NCBI RefSeq assembly: GCF_043641665.1
Contig: NC_092190.1
Span: forward strand, 21,655,048 to 21,719,047
From: Enoplosus armatus
Lineage: Eukaryota; Chordata; Actinopteri; Centrarchiformes; Enoplosidae
Direction of reading: 5' to 3'
Length of the DNA: 64,000 nt
Positions 35,186-48,011 of this stretch are shown here, in pieces (position 1 is the stretch's first letter; the number at the start of each line of letters is the position of its first letter). The notes below the pieces were generated by a model, which saw nothing but the letters and a program-made list of their open reading frames with translations, was not told where the DNA came from and made no database searches. The position numbers and the translations under genes were made by a program.

Positions 35186-36321
35186 TCAGAGAACAGGTTA
35201 ATCATTCAATCACTGTAAACTGAATATCTTTGGGTTTTGGACAAAACAAGCAATTTGAAGACATTACCTTTGGCTTTGTACTGCATATATGTGAGCTTTT
35301 ATTCATGAGTGTTGTATGGGACATACACTTATATCCTTTTCTTCTGTCCTCTGTAAGAATTACACTCCAGAAACATGTGCGAATGGCACTTCAAGTTTTA
35401 ACCAGCCTTTTGCACTGTCCTGAAGGCAGTTCAGTTCCTGTCAAACATGTCTCAATTACTATCTCTTACAAGGTTCTCGTCTTATCTAGCAGGAATATTG
35501 TTGTCTTTACAAATGCAGACTAGCAGGGTCATTAGTACTCAGAGTACAGACAGATCTCTCTGCTCTCGGGGAACTCTGGAGGTACAGTGGAAGTTCCTGC
35601 CTGTATGTAAAATGGGAGAAAGGAATGAATGCTAGCGTCTGCCCATGAACCGTGGCCCCTGACTCTCAATGCTTCAGTGCGATAGCGTGCACAAAGAATT
35701 TGGGCATAAACGAGTTAGAGACAGGGCGGGTCGGGCAGAACATGAATAAATTGACAGACAGACAGACATATGACCTGCGAGTGGCAGTGGAGCCGTTTGT
35801 ACAGCCTCGCCTTTTATTGGTTTCAGTTTAAGCCCGATCTCTGAATCTACACACTGGTCTCATTTAGCCCAACTCATGCTAGGTGTGGCACAGTGGCAGG
35901 CGAAAGGAAACCAAAACCAAATGGGCCCCGGGCTTGGCCCCTTAGCTGAAGCCGCCGTTGGTCCCTCCAGGAGCTGGCTGCTGTCGAGTGGCTGCCCAGG
36001 AAGAAAGGAGTGTAAATCAGGCTACACAGGCGTGGTCCGCCGCACCGCTCACCACTGCACAGCCAGCCACATTGTAGATTGGCAGAGGGACAATCGACAG
36101 ACACAAGCCCCGTATCCTAACGTGCAGTGAAGGGTTCACAGGAGGTGGGAGAGGCCAGCTGTGTGTGTTACTGTTTCTGAGGGCATTCGCTCCTAACGAA
36201 GAAAGACACAGGACAGGGAGGGGAGGGGATAACAGCAGCACAAGTCTTTTAATGTGCCAGTACCATTGGAGGTTTGGAGCACTAAGAAACTTCATGAGGC
36301 GAGCAGTGAACATGCTGTCTG

Positions 36322-36357
36322 GGAGGAGGAGGAGGAGGAGGAGGAGGAGGAGGAGGT
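36322..36357. repeat. (GGA)n microsatellite
   Basis: About 12 units of GGA. It creates a poly-Arg artefact at the end of the plus-strand frame 36165-36359, which is not a gene. Confidence 0.95.
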
Positions 36358-38018
36358 GACTGAGTGCCCTGCCAGCCCTCAGATTTAAACCAGAACTCGA
36401 GTTTGTTGACTTTCTCGTAAGAAGGCAACAGCCATGCCAACTCCATTTTAATTCACATGGCTACTTTGCATGAGAGATGGTGAAAGCGCACCTTTTAGTA
36501 CTTTGTAAATGAGCCATTTGTTTTAATTTCACAGTTGGTGTGCGTGTGTGCTCGTGCATGTTTTTGCTCTTGAACGTGTCAACATGTTTGTCTGCATAGA
36601 AATTAAAATAGGAACAATGTACAATACCTACCTTTTCTCCCAAAAGGAACAATATGTTTGTGAACCGCATGGAGTTAATAGTTGTATCGAGCCCCACTGT
36701 GGTTGATGTTGCGACCAAGTTTAGCTGAAATGATGCAGCACTGAAGTACTGCCATCTGTACTGTCAGTCTTGCCTCTGTGCGGGTTCAGAGGAGATAACA
36801 AGCATCTACATGTTGAATAGCCTACAACATAAACACGCATGAGGCAGAGTGATAAGGATGTGCACCAGTGACAATAAACGTGCCAGTGCACACACAAGAG
36901 ATCGCAAATGTCACCCAAGCATATCTGCTTTTTGACTGACAGTTGTATACAGGATTAACTTGTTAGTTCATACAGGTTCAAACTGCTTAATGGCAAAACA
37001 CTTACAGACCTAGTTTTCCAAAAGCAAGTGACCGAAATCCAGATCAGGATAAACAACAACACTAAGACACTAGCATTAGAACTTGAACACATTAAAAGTC
37101 CCCCTTTCTGTATTTTTCCCTCCGCTCTCCTCCACATGTTCACTAGCATAATGCTACTTTAGATCGTAATCTGCAAGGAGAGACGTGCCATAATCCAAGA
37201 AAAGACAGGAAGCAGTCACATTGAACTCCACAGATACTCCACATCTCTTGAAACTGTCTGTGCTCCGGGTCAGCCTTTCTTTTTAGGTTTAGAAAAAGAC
37301 ATTCTGGTGTCGGGTGTCTCATGCACCATGATGAATCCTAGCTTAAGTCTCCATGTTGACAAGTTGTATGACGTGACAAGCTAGCAGTTGACTTTGGACA
37401 TGTTGTCGTGGTGCCCATACTGTGTTACAGTTCCACAGCCTTACCAAAGCCTCGGGGGAGGGTGCTCATTCAAAGGGACATTTCCTGAACGATTTTGGGA
37501 CGTGTTGGTCGCACCTCTCTGATTCTCCAAGTTGGGTGTGTCTTTAAACCAAGTTTGATTTTATGACTTCTTGTACCCCCCAGCCCCCACAAGTCAGCCA
37601 CTTAAGAGACCTGCATTTCCAGTAGGCATACCCAAACAGACAGATGCCTTAAAATGGAAAGCAGCAGTTGCACTAAAGCTGGAATGTTTACAAAAGTATC
37701 CTCGTGACCACAAATCACTGGTGAATACACACAGGCCACAGCCAGACCCACATGCAGCAGCGGAGGAACATGGGAGCGTCATATGGCTCTGATGCAAGAA
37801 GACAAAGACAACTGGATGACATCAGTGGGGTGTACCACAAAGTACAATGATATGGAGAGTTCAGTTTTGTGAAAATTCAGAATCACTGCTGACTGCTGTG
37901 TCCTTGTGGATTAAACTGAGGTCAAAGTGTCTGGGAGATACGTAATTGGTTAAATAATAAATGGAAGACAGAAGGACAGTTTGTTTTTTTTGTTTTTTAA
38001 TTGAATATAGTAGAACTA

Positions 38019-38451
38019 CGGAAGTCCTGAGAGGCAAGTGGGAAGAAAAAAATAATATGAAAATAATTCTGGGGACCTGTTTTCTTAGTCTGATCTAAAT
38101 AGTTTTCTCTCCTGTGTTTATGACTTAATAACAGGTGAAAAATCTGTTTTCGCCAGGATAATCTTTTTAAGTTCTTTAAATGTTATTTTTGTTCGTCTGT
38201 GAAACAGGTGGGGAAAAAATGTTTTGCCAAATGAGAAAAAAAGTTTTTTCCAGAATCGTTTTTCAAAAGAAAGAAAACGTAACTCAGAAAAATTATCCTG
38301 GCAAAACTTTTTTACACCTGATCAAAAAAAAAGTAACTTCGAAAAATGATCCTGGAAAATCTTTTTTTCACCTGTTCTTCATGAACACAGGAGAGAAAAC
38401 GATTTAGATCGCCAGAATTGTTTTTTTCTCACTTGCCTCTCAGGGCGTCCG
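38019..38451. mobile_element. Long-armed foldback element (MITE-like)
   Basis: The left arm starts 'cggaagtcctgagaggcaag' (38019). The right end finishes with the complement of 'cggacgccctgagaggcaag' (to 38451). The inverted similarity continues inwards for roughly 130-150 bases through 'attctgg', 'gatctaaat.gttttctctc', 'ctgtgtt.atgac/atgaa', 'aacaggtgaaaaa' and 'ccaggat'. The centre holds a second, smaller inverted pair ('caggtggggaaaaaatgttt' against 'aaacttttttacacctg'), so the whole unit could fold into a branched hairpin. No ORF. The flanks give no convincing target-site duplication. Confidence 0.8.
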
Positions 38452-41400
38452 CACAGAACAGATCTGAACTCAGTGTGTGGGAATCCATCTGCCAGTTAGC
38501 ACAAGTCACACAACACAAGATAACATATATGAAGATACGTTTAAGGAGCTTATCACTAGTGTGTGCTTGACTCCCTGCTCCTATAAGCCTCCTCCACCCG
38601 GACTCTAATATGCTTTGATGTTGAATTATTGAAGCTGTTATTTTCTTATTTCATTTCTTTTCCTTGCATTCCATCTCACTATTACACTGATCCTTGCAAT
38701 CCTCTCTTGGTTCTGCTCTGTAATTCACTTTAGTTGACTGCGAGTTAAATGACTAAATCACTAGGTGTAAAATTTGCCATATTCACTAATATCTGGTCCA
38801 CTCATGGCCCAGCTGTGATAGATAAGCGTTCCAATCTTTAAAGCATAGTAAACAAAGCATAAGTAAATCTCTCCTGATCCAAATTCATTCAGGTGGTGAT
38901 AAGAGAAATGGCATTGTTCTGCCTTGAGTTACTGAATTGGTGTGAATATGGATCACCATTTAAACCATCCAGTTTCAATTGCATTCTGATCACAATATCT
39001 GAAGTGTGTGACGATATACTTCATAGGTTCAACATTTATTTTCGGGCAGGAAACCACCTAAGACACGGCTAACTGGCACTGGCAGCAGTAAGAAGATCAA
39101 TAAATCTTCCTCAGACTCTGTATATGCTTTGATTTTTTTCTTCCCATGTGAAATTTGGGAATGAGTGATTCAGTGAAATATTTTAAGCATTAGCATTTAA
39201 AGAACGCTGGCTATGTTTGTGTAACCATGCAAAACATCTGTGTGAAAACTGCAAAACTTTAGGTAATAAAACGTATTGGACACTTAGCAGAGAGCTCTGA
39301 GCATTTCATACAGACCAACAACTTTATAATCAAATCAATTTCTCATTATGGTGTGGGTCTATTTTTGAGTTCTGTGCCAAAAGGTTAACACCTCTGTCAC
39401 AGCTTCTGCCAAGAACTAAATAAATGTCTGCTTTTCTGCCAAATACCACCAACGGGGGCTTAAGCAGGTCCCATTTCAATTGCCCTCCATTGATGTTAGC
39501 TTTTTGCTCCAAAGTTATGAAAAGCTGAGGCCTGCCTACTTTAATTTTATGATATGGAGGTCGTCACTCATGCCTCTGTTTTCACTGCTTTTCAATAACT
39601 CAGAGATTTGAGATTATTCATAATTATTAGTTTTAGGTTGAGGTGCACACATGCAGTACATAAAGTGGCTCATAAAAGCTTTTCAATTCGAATGGGCTTA
39701 CGGTAAAGAATAGCGGTTGTTTTACAGGTGGTTCTTCCACATTTCTCATTAGCCTGAAGGAAACAAAACAAAGCCTTGGCCTCGTGGTTTTGGCAAAGCG
39801 TTGACTTTTCTCATGTGCACAAATGACAAGTTTATTGGAGATCAGCGCTGACATTATTATCCAGTGATTCTGGACACAAGCTGAGTGATTATCCCATTGA
39901 TCTCGACCTTGAGATGGGCTCTCAGAGACCATCTCCTCCTCAAACCCAGACACGGCACTACTGGCAGACCACAGCTTGTTCAGCCGAGCTCTGGACTGTC
40001 CTCAGATCTGGATTGTATGACTCCTGCAGAGGACTATCCTGTTGGGCCAACTTTCTGTCAGCAGCACTAAGGTTACGCTGCCTGTCTTTGGCCCTTGCTT
40101 GGCTTCACCTTAAAGCCTGTTCTAAAGGTGGAAAGGAAGGGGGGTTATACGGACCTCCCAGCCTAGTGATTCTGGGAACAATACTGGTCACCTTTCCATG
40201 CGTTCCCCTCTTAGGTTTTTATAAAAAGGTACTTGTCCCTAGACTAGGGTATACGTGTCCATCCATAACATTTCTATAGAGACATATTTGTAGACTTAAG
40301 AGAAACGTGAGTGCAGCAGACTCAAAGCCCCAAACTGCACTGTAATCAGCGTAAGAAGACAGTCTAGTAGATAAGGCTTGTGTAAATATTGTCTGAGTAT
40401 ATTTAGATTGTCATGTTGAATGAAGGTACCAGCATACTAGCAAGCTTCAGTGTTAGTGTAAGGCTGGTGGAAGGCAAGCATGAAAGCCCTACACAGAGCC
40501 TTTATGGTTTAAAGACTTTGTTTTGTGTCAGTGACACGATTGTTCAAAGTCTCTTTGCTTGCCAAAACATGCATTACACTTGTTGAAATGAACACGTGAA
40601 ACATTTTTCTTTCCTACAACTGTTAGACATGCTCTTGCATGTACATGATGAAGTAAAACTCCTGACCTAGTTTTGAAAGGCCTCATCAATGTATCACAAC
40701 CTGCCTCGTCTTTTTAGAGAAGAAGCAAACTAGCGCATCATTCGGCTCTTGTCTTGTCAAGTATATCTTCCTCAAGGTTCCCTAATGGCTTTTTCCTGTG
40801 CAGTTGGGATGCCCAGGCTGAGCCGTACGTTGAGTGACCACGATTAGATCTTGTCACATTCATGGTATTACAACGTATTGTTTCCTGGTCAGAGATTATG
40901 TAATAAGAAATAATATCTTCCCTTGAGTTTTAATGATTAAGATGTTCTGAGGTCTTCGCCCCATTGTCATCAAGTACCTTTTCATTAAAATTATTCTGAT
41001 TCTTGTGTGTTACGGCTATAGGAGGAGCTCGTTCCCCACTCAAAGCTTAATGACATTAAACTTATTATCTCACAAGGCAATTATAACTTTCTTTCAGTTT
41101 TGTGTAACGAAGTCTTGAGAGATCTGCTGTGAAGGGCTGAATACCTTTCCTCATCACATCATTGGATTCTAATATGTTTGTATTTCCAACTGTGCAAAAG
41201 AGCAGCCATTATCAGCAATCTGGCTCCGGCTCTGTGTGTCAGGGCAGTGCCGATGTTCAGCCCTCTACGGCCAGTTTACAATATAAAGGCCTCACTTTTT
41301 CCAAAGTAAAGAAATGTCAAAACAGTTGAGTTTCAGAGGTGACATCAGGTTACGTTTTCCAGCTAGCTGCATCGAAAGAGGATTTATGGCCAGGCGAATT

Positions 41401-42064
41401 CCAGTCGACGTTAGAAGAACATTTTTCCGTGCTAGAAACAATAGTTATTACTCAGATCTGTGACGTTGTCAAAACCTAGAGCTGCATGAGGACAAACATT
41501 GAAACGATTTTTAGGAGACTTTTTTGTTGAACCTGCAGTCTGCCTGGATGTTTTTTTTAAAAATCAAAATAGGCTTTATTTTCCATTATCACATTTCCTG
41601 GAATGGAAAATGCGCCCTGATTTCTAGAAGATCTCTCCTTCTGTTTCCTGTCTTTTCCTATTTGTTTTGCATAAAGTCGTTCCAGATTTTACGTGCCGAT
41701 AACGTCCCAGGTTTTCTGTGTTGTAGCTTTGAAGTAGAGTTGGTCATATTCAGAACTATCAATTGCGTATTTCTATGCCCTTGAGTATAGATAAGATTAA
41801 GTAGTGTTTCCCATTAGAACGGTCAGCACTTTATTCTCTTAGCAGTCTGTAATGTTTGTTTGCACTGGCTTCATTGTTGTGTTTGTCTGACCCCTGCATG
41901 ACCACACTGGAACACACAAATGTAATTATGGTCATTTATATTTCGATCAGATCCTATCTCATGACCTCACTCATATTTCACAATGTTGGTTTTTTTTTTT
42001 GGCATCAATCGCTTTATGAATACAATGAGGAAAAGGTACACATTGATAATAACAGCAAACTGTT
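38452..42064. other. Intergenic interval, no gene supported
   Basis: Only short frames, such as 39633-39953 minus and 39914-40279 plus, antiparallel over the same bases and without recognisable motifs. Largely single-copy-looking AT-rich DNA. Confidence 0.4.
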
Positions 42065-42079
42065 GGGGGGGGGGGGGGG
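42065..42079. repeat. Poly(G) tract, 15 bases
   Basis: Uninterrupted G run. A second G13 run lies at 42246-42258, within 200 bases. Confidence 0.85.
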
Positions 42080-42754
42080 ACTGCTTTAAGTTGGTGCATT
42101 ACTCACTTGAAAATACATTTCCAATTTTGTCTTGTGTTTACATAACACGAGTCTGAAACAGGAAAGCAGCCTGTGGCAACATGACATTTGAATATTTCAT
42201 AACATTTACTTCAGTCCATAATTGTTGTGATTAAAGAGTTTTTGTGGGGGGGGGGGGGTTAAATCCAGCAACTAAATGATTCCTGGAAAAAGGAAATGAG
42301 ATCTTATAAGATAGTTGTTTTTGAGGATACAATGAGGTTTTGGAAATAGTGGCTAAAGCCTCTGTTCTCACAAACTGCCATTCATACTTAGGTGGCTGCT
42401 ACTGCTGCTAGTACTACTACTTCTCATTTAAACAGCGACACGTGCAAATGCACAGAGGATGTGATCCTCGTACAAACTCGGCATTCAACCACTGGATATT
42501 AAGCAGCTGCCTTCACACACGTTCCCTGTCAAGGTTTTCCAGACGTCGTTTCACAACCTGGGTCTTATTGTACTTTTGGCTAACACACCGATAGGCATGG
42601 CATTCACCATTGCCTTCAACAGTTTTTTTTTTTTTAACAACAATTATTATTCATGTGGTTCTTTTAAACTGTCATGATGACTTTTAAGTTTGACTTTGTT
42701 CAAGCTGAAGTTTTAATACCACTCACGTGTGTGTGCGGTGAATATGAAGCTTCA

Positions 42755-42800
42755 GCCAACAACCGGTTAGCTTAGCTTAGCACAAAGACCAGACACAAGT
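42755..42800 (+). mobile_element. Short fragment of the 20.9-kb MITE-like family
   Basis: 'aaccggttagcttagcttag' followed by 'cacaaagaccagacac' matches the interior 'tagcttagcataaagactg' of the element at 20889-21409. Only the core is recognisable. Confidence 0.45.
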
Positions 42801-43776
42801 GATTAAAATGTGACGGGAAAGTGGGAAAAGATTAGATAGATAGATTACTTGCAGCTGTTAAGGAAAAGGATGCATTTCTGCTGCTAATTTGAAAAATTCT
42901 GTTTCACGAACACTCTCCACTGAAGGGGGGCACTTTGAGTTAGGTCTTGGTGCCCAAACAAAAGGTCTACGCTCATATTCCACAGACTTATCAAAGTCAG
43001 CGATTTGAGGAGCAGCATGTAAGAGGGCTCTTTCTTCTCCCACAGAACTAGGGTTACAAAGCTCATCCTTCACTCTATTAAAGGCTTCACTTTCTAACAG
43101 TTTCTATAGGTTTATCGAGGCAAAGCCGGGCAGTTACCCCCTGCCATGAAGCTAACACAATGTAAAGGATGTGTCCTGGTCACATGCGAGCGGACCACCC
43201 TTACAGACTTCCAACACTGTTCTAACATTGGCCTGGCTGAGCTCACATAAGAGGCTGGCATCAACACTCCACTGCACCCAACCACATCAACGCAATCAGG
43301 GGGCAACCGAAGACATTGCTGCTGGACACATGCAAAGATGAAAGAGCCTGCTAGATCAGTGTGGTGCAAACAGCCACTGGGAGAAGGACTCACGTGTGAG
43401 TATTTCTGTCAATCATCGGTCTTGCATGTTTTAAAATGGCAGAAACACAAAACCACTGCATAGTAGATCCGAATCTGCCCTTCAGAGTAGCACTTTTTCA
43501 CTTTGTTGTCCGGTTAATTTCACTGTATTATCTGATGGCCATGCCTTTCAGGGTACTTTCCAAAGAGTCTTCTGTACCGATCTTCCGGTTTGAAGCGTCA
43601 TCCCAAACCTCTGGCTTTGTCCAGGAATTAATGCGTCTCAACCTCTGTAGTTCACTTTGTCTTTTCCTCTGCAGTTCCTTTCATATGCTCAGTGGGTCCT
43701 TGGACCTCACCCAGCACAGGATGCTGAACTTCTTGTGTCCACCTTTCATGTGGTTCCAGACAACAGGGAAAGAACA

Positions 43777-43778
<2 letters not shown>

Positions 43779-43812
<34 letters not shown>
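43779..43812. repeat. (AC)n microsatellite
   Basis: About 17 AC units, with purine-rich sequence following. Confidence 0.95.
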
Positions 43813-43816
<4 letters not shown>

Positions 43817-44540
43817 ACAGACCGATAGAGAGAGAAAAAAAGAAAAAGAGACAGATAGTCATACAGTGCAGATTCCAGGGATAGATTTCATTGTATGTGT
43901 TTGGTGGCTTGAATTTCTGACCTCTGCAGCTGCGAACACGGTTGCTTCTTGACTGTTTTGGTGCCGTGTTGGTCACGGTTCTGACTTAAACACTGTCCTC
44001 AATGTTGTATGTTATGTTTTTGTCTTTGCCATGTGTTCATACCGGAGCCAAAGCCACCCTGAGGTTTCAGTTTTGTCGAAAGACAGGAACCACTCAGAAA
44101 TAGCGTGCTAAATGAGACACAGTTCGAACATGTGAAAGGCAAAAAATTATTGTAGGAATGAAAATAAAGAATAAGTTATCGTAAGTTATTCTTACTCCAT
44201 ACACTAACGTGGCGGCCTGACACAAAAACAGGATCCTTTGAATTTATTTTTCCCTCCATTTTGTCTCGCAGCTCCTCTCTATTCCCCCGTGTCGTCTCTA
44301 CACCGCTCAATCACATTTCCTTCCCATTGCCTTTCGCCAGTGCTTCAGCTCTGTAATGACAATCCCAGATGTGGCTTAATAAATACTCTGTGGCCTAACG
44401 AGTGAACCCTAGCTTCACTCAGGGAAGTTCACTGGAGATCCATGTTTCAAGGCACCAACAGATGAGCCAGCTCATTCTGAAATGGAAGATCTTTTTACTC
44501 CTCAAGCATAGAGCGTGCAGGAGGCTCGGGGGATGGGGGA

Positions 44541-44576
44541 GAACCATACTCTCTGCAAGCCCAGAGAGTATGGTTC
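44541..44576. other. Perfect 15-bp hairpin with 6-base loop
   Basis: 'gaaccatactctctg' (44541-44555) and its exact complement 'cagagagtatggttc' (44562-44576) are separated by 'caagcc'. The stem does not extend beyond 15 bp, which is too short for a typical microRNA precursor, and no T-run follows. Function unknown. Confidence 0.75.
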
Positions 44577-45120
44577 GCATTAGGGACACATCATATTTCA
44601 TGTCTTTTTATCAAGAAGATGGTCTGGAGTACAGGCTGCGTGGAGCTAGTGGGACCGCAAGCTAAAAATACGTTTATGTGCCACGATTGAGGCTGCAGTA
44701 GAACGCCCATCGCATGCATTGAAATGATTTAGTGCGGATCAACGTCAGCAGCGTCAGCAGGCCTAAAAACACACAGTGTGTACTTACACGGTCATGTGTT
44801 ATATAAACCTGATGGGTCCCTGTCAACGCTGACTGCGAGTGGCAGATCTGGAAGAAGGAAGCATGGGACAGTAGCTCGAACTGTAAGACAGACAAAATCA
44901 AAAACGGACAGGCATGTTGTAGTGTTTATAAAAGCCTTTCATATCAGATATGGGTGACTCTTGGACAATTTGTTCATGGTGGTCACAGTGTGCAGTCAGT
45001 GTTATTTTCCAAGAATGTGAATTAATGTCTGTTTTCAGTAAGAATTAGCTTTCCCTCAATATCATGTAGTGACTCACATGCAAGCTGCTATCGTCTATAC
45101 ACTTGTTCTGTCGCTGGGCT

Positions 45121-45121
<1 letters not shown>

Positions 45122-45164
<43 letters not shown>
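45122..45164. repeat. (CT)n microsatellite
   Basis: About 21 CT units without interruption. Confidence 0.95.
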
Positions 45165-45166
<2 letters not shown>

Positions 45167-47583
45167 ATGTCGTCTTCATGAATGCTGAACATATGAGGTG
45201 ATGTCTACATGCTAATCAGTTGTATTACGCAGATCTGCTCATTTATCTCTCTTTGTCTCTCCGTGTCCCTTCTCCTCCTCCTTTACATGAGACAAGCATT
45301 TAAAAACCAAGACAAGCTTCATAAACGGCAGAAAGATGAAAGAATTATGCACAATCTCCTTTTTTAGGAAGTATGTTTGTAGCATTCTTTGACCCTTGGC
45401 CATTACCCACTGACTCTTAACACACTTTCCCTCACGCTCTAGCTGCTCACCTGGCCAGTCCCCAAGCCTTCACTGCATCATTCTCAGACAACAGTGGGTA
45501 CTATGGAAGCCTTAGAAAGTAGTTTACTGCAATTTCAAACAGCCAATAGCCTGGATTTAAACAACAATAGGGCGCACTGACACACAGGCAACAGTGCAAA
45601 ACCCTCAGATATTCAATTTACAGTGAATGTTAATAATTATAATATTCTGTAATGTTTGCCATCATCAGCATTGCCCCTGAGTAATTCTCTGTCAATGGAC
45701 TGCTCGATGAATCAAATTGTTTCAGCTTATAACAACACAAAAGAAGCTCTAGTGTCTAATGCAGTTAGTCATTTGTGAGCAAACAAGTACCTTCTTTCAC
45801 ATCTACCAGACACAGAGGCACATTATCACGCCTTGAAGTCATGCTTCAAGTCCAACATTCTCTGTCCTTTTAACTTTCGACAGCTGCCTTTGCTGGTATT
45901 TGCGGGTTTGTTGAGAGCGGTGAGAATCAACCATACAGTTTACGTGCATATACGACCAAAACATTGTGCTAAAAGCTATATACAGCCCCAGGTTTACTTG
46001 TAGATGGGGCTTGATAAAGGAAGCAAGTACAATCGGTGTGGGAAGTTCCTTTGGTGGAAACTCTGGTAGTTTTTTTTCAACTCTCCTCGTTCATCACCTC
46101 TCAGCTCTTCTCCCTCTTGGCTGTGAAGTACCAGAGCACATCCATCTTTCTGTCTCCCTCCTGGCTGCCATCTCTTTAACACCTCTTTAACACCACCTGT
46201 GGCTTATTTCACCTCCAGCTCTGGCCCAGTTTTTCTGAACGCCACCCACTGCCTGGCCCGTTGCTCGAAGGCCTGCTGGTTTGGGTCACAACTTCCTCCG
46301 AGTTGTGCAGCAGCCGACAAGTGTAACCACGTACACCTCTGGGGGGTTCATCCTGAATTGATTTCCGTGTTGGGTTAAAGTGTTACCCGACCCATGTATT
46401 GTATGAGTATGAAACACTCATAGTGACCAGTTTTCATGTGAAATGGTATCAAACCACTAACTACTACATCATCTTCTCCACTGATGGCATGGGCCCCAGG
46501 GACAGGGTGTTATCATTTCAAAGATTCAGCCATGCTGTAAACTTGCAGTAGGTTGATGTTAAGCAGATATGAAACTGTAAATGACTCAGTAAAAGATAGT
46601 GGAATATATTACAGTGGATGTGGATGTTGAGGTGAGTGTGTCCTCGGTTGCTTTTGGGGGTTGATTAAGGTAAAGTGGCTAAAGATTTTTGCCGTGACAT
46701 TTGCTCGCATGTGTGTGTCCTGTGTTGGCCCACACCACAGACAGACCAACAGAAGGTGTGTCTCTCAGCAAATCAAATCAGCCAATATTTGTCCTCAGTC
46801 ACCATAAAACAACGAGAATAAGAACCCAAAAGTGTGTGTGTTTGACAGCCACTCAGGCAGCATACCATGTGTATGAGGGCATGTTGAATTACGCTGTGAT
46901 CTCAAAGCCCAATGTGTGCAATCCGCACAATTGCACAATGGGATCACAATCCACAAAGAAGGTTCAAAAGGGTGTTACATGTAATAAATCACACCATTGT
47001 TTGGTATCCCCCAGTTACACGACAACCAACACAGTAGATCTCTTTCAACTGGTCAGTGCCCGTTCTGCCATTATTTCATGTGCGCCGTGAGGTTTGTCTT
47101 GCTTCGCCTCCAGGGCACAGAGAGAAATGATGCCTTTTTTATTTCAACATTGCTGACGAGACAAAGGGGAGAAATTAAACAAGGACCTTCGCACAGCAAC
47201 ATCAGTCCTATAAGGGGGGTTTCACTGGTTTATAGATCTGTCAGGGGTGGCAGCCCTGCATGCAGTTACAATAGTTTGTGCTTTGCATAAACAGAAAGGA
47301 GGCTTTGCGTGAAAGGTTGATTTTGTTTAGGGGAGACTTTCAAGGTGGGGTTAAATTGTTGCATGATCTCATACTGTACCTGGCGTCCATTTGCAAACCT
47401 GGATGCAGTTAAATGTACACAATGTGAAACATGTGCATGCCTGCAGATACATGCGTCTTCTCGTACGTCTGTTTGTTCAAACACAAACTGTGACACCCTC
47501 TTAAGTAGAAGTCATTGTTTACACGTGGGCGTGTGTTTGTGTACAGCACATACACCAAAATGACTAAAAGAAAGAGGTGGTGT
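45165..47583. other. Intergenic interval, no gene supported
   Basis: Short frames only (for example 46701-47090 plus, 129 codons, without motif or splice context). No repeat family recognised. Confidence 0.4.
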
Positions 47584-47617
47584 GTGGTGGTGGTGGTGGT
47601 GGTGGTGGTGGTGGTGG
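47584..47617. repeat. (TGG)n microsatellite
   Basis: About 11 TGG units. It produces a spurious poly-His run in a minus-strand frame (47512-48096). Confidence 0.95.
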
Positions 47618-47990
47618 GGGGATAAAAAAAAATGTTCCCATGGAAGTGCTGTGAGCTCTATGGTGCCCTCAATTTGTTTGGTCGCTCCTGTCAAGCTAAT
47701 GAGGTGAGTGAGTGAGGGCGGCCTGGTGGAGGCAGAGGTCAGCCAAGAGCCAGCGCTGCCTGCCAGGCTGCTGTGCTGTGAGGCTGTCGCACAGGGCCCG
47801 GCTGCAGCTCTGGTCACGGCACAGCCCCCTGGCAGGGCCTGGCACACAGCGTGCCCATCTGCCACACATGAACACACACAGCCTGGCAAAGGCACGTTCA
47901 TACTCATGTATGTGTGGGCCTCGTGTCCATGTAAAAAGTATGTATACTGGCACATGCTGTGGATCTTGAAGGCTTGAAAGAATGCACATA

Positions 47991-48011
47991 CACACACACA
48001 CACACACACAC
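47991..48011. repeat. (CA)n microsatellite
   Basis: About 10 CA units, also read through by the rejected minus-strand frame 47512-48096. Confidence 0.9.

Larger units (their letters stand above)
33815..38018. other. Intergenic interval with minor repeats, no gene supported
   Basis: A pyrimidine-rich stretch ending in 'tttatag' at about 33850-33890 looks like a splice acceptor, but the sequence after it has no matching donor or open protein-like frame. Short 'acag' repeats lie at about 35750-35768. Frames are all about 100 codons or less. The LINE-tail-like segment and GGA repeat inside this interval are listed separately. Confidence 0.4.
42801..45121. other. Intergenic interval around the 44.5-kb hairpin, no gene supported
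   Basis: Short frames only. A 'cttttcctctgcag' tract near 43662-43675 resembles a splice acceptor, but the following frame runs into the AC repeat. Microsatellite and hairpin in this interval are listed separately. Confidence 0.4.

Noticed and set aside
36165..36359. Plus-strand frame ending in poly-Arg
   Set aside because: The Arg run is the (GGA)n microsatellite and nothing else in it is protein-like.
44541..44576. MicroRNA precursor
   Set aside because: The stem is only 15 bp and pairing does not continue into the flanks, so it does not meet the usual shape of a precursor.
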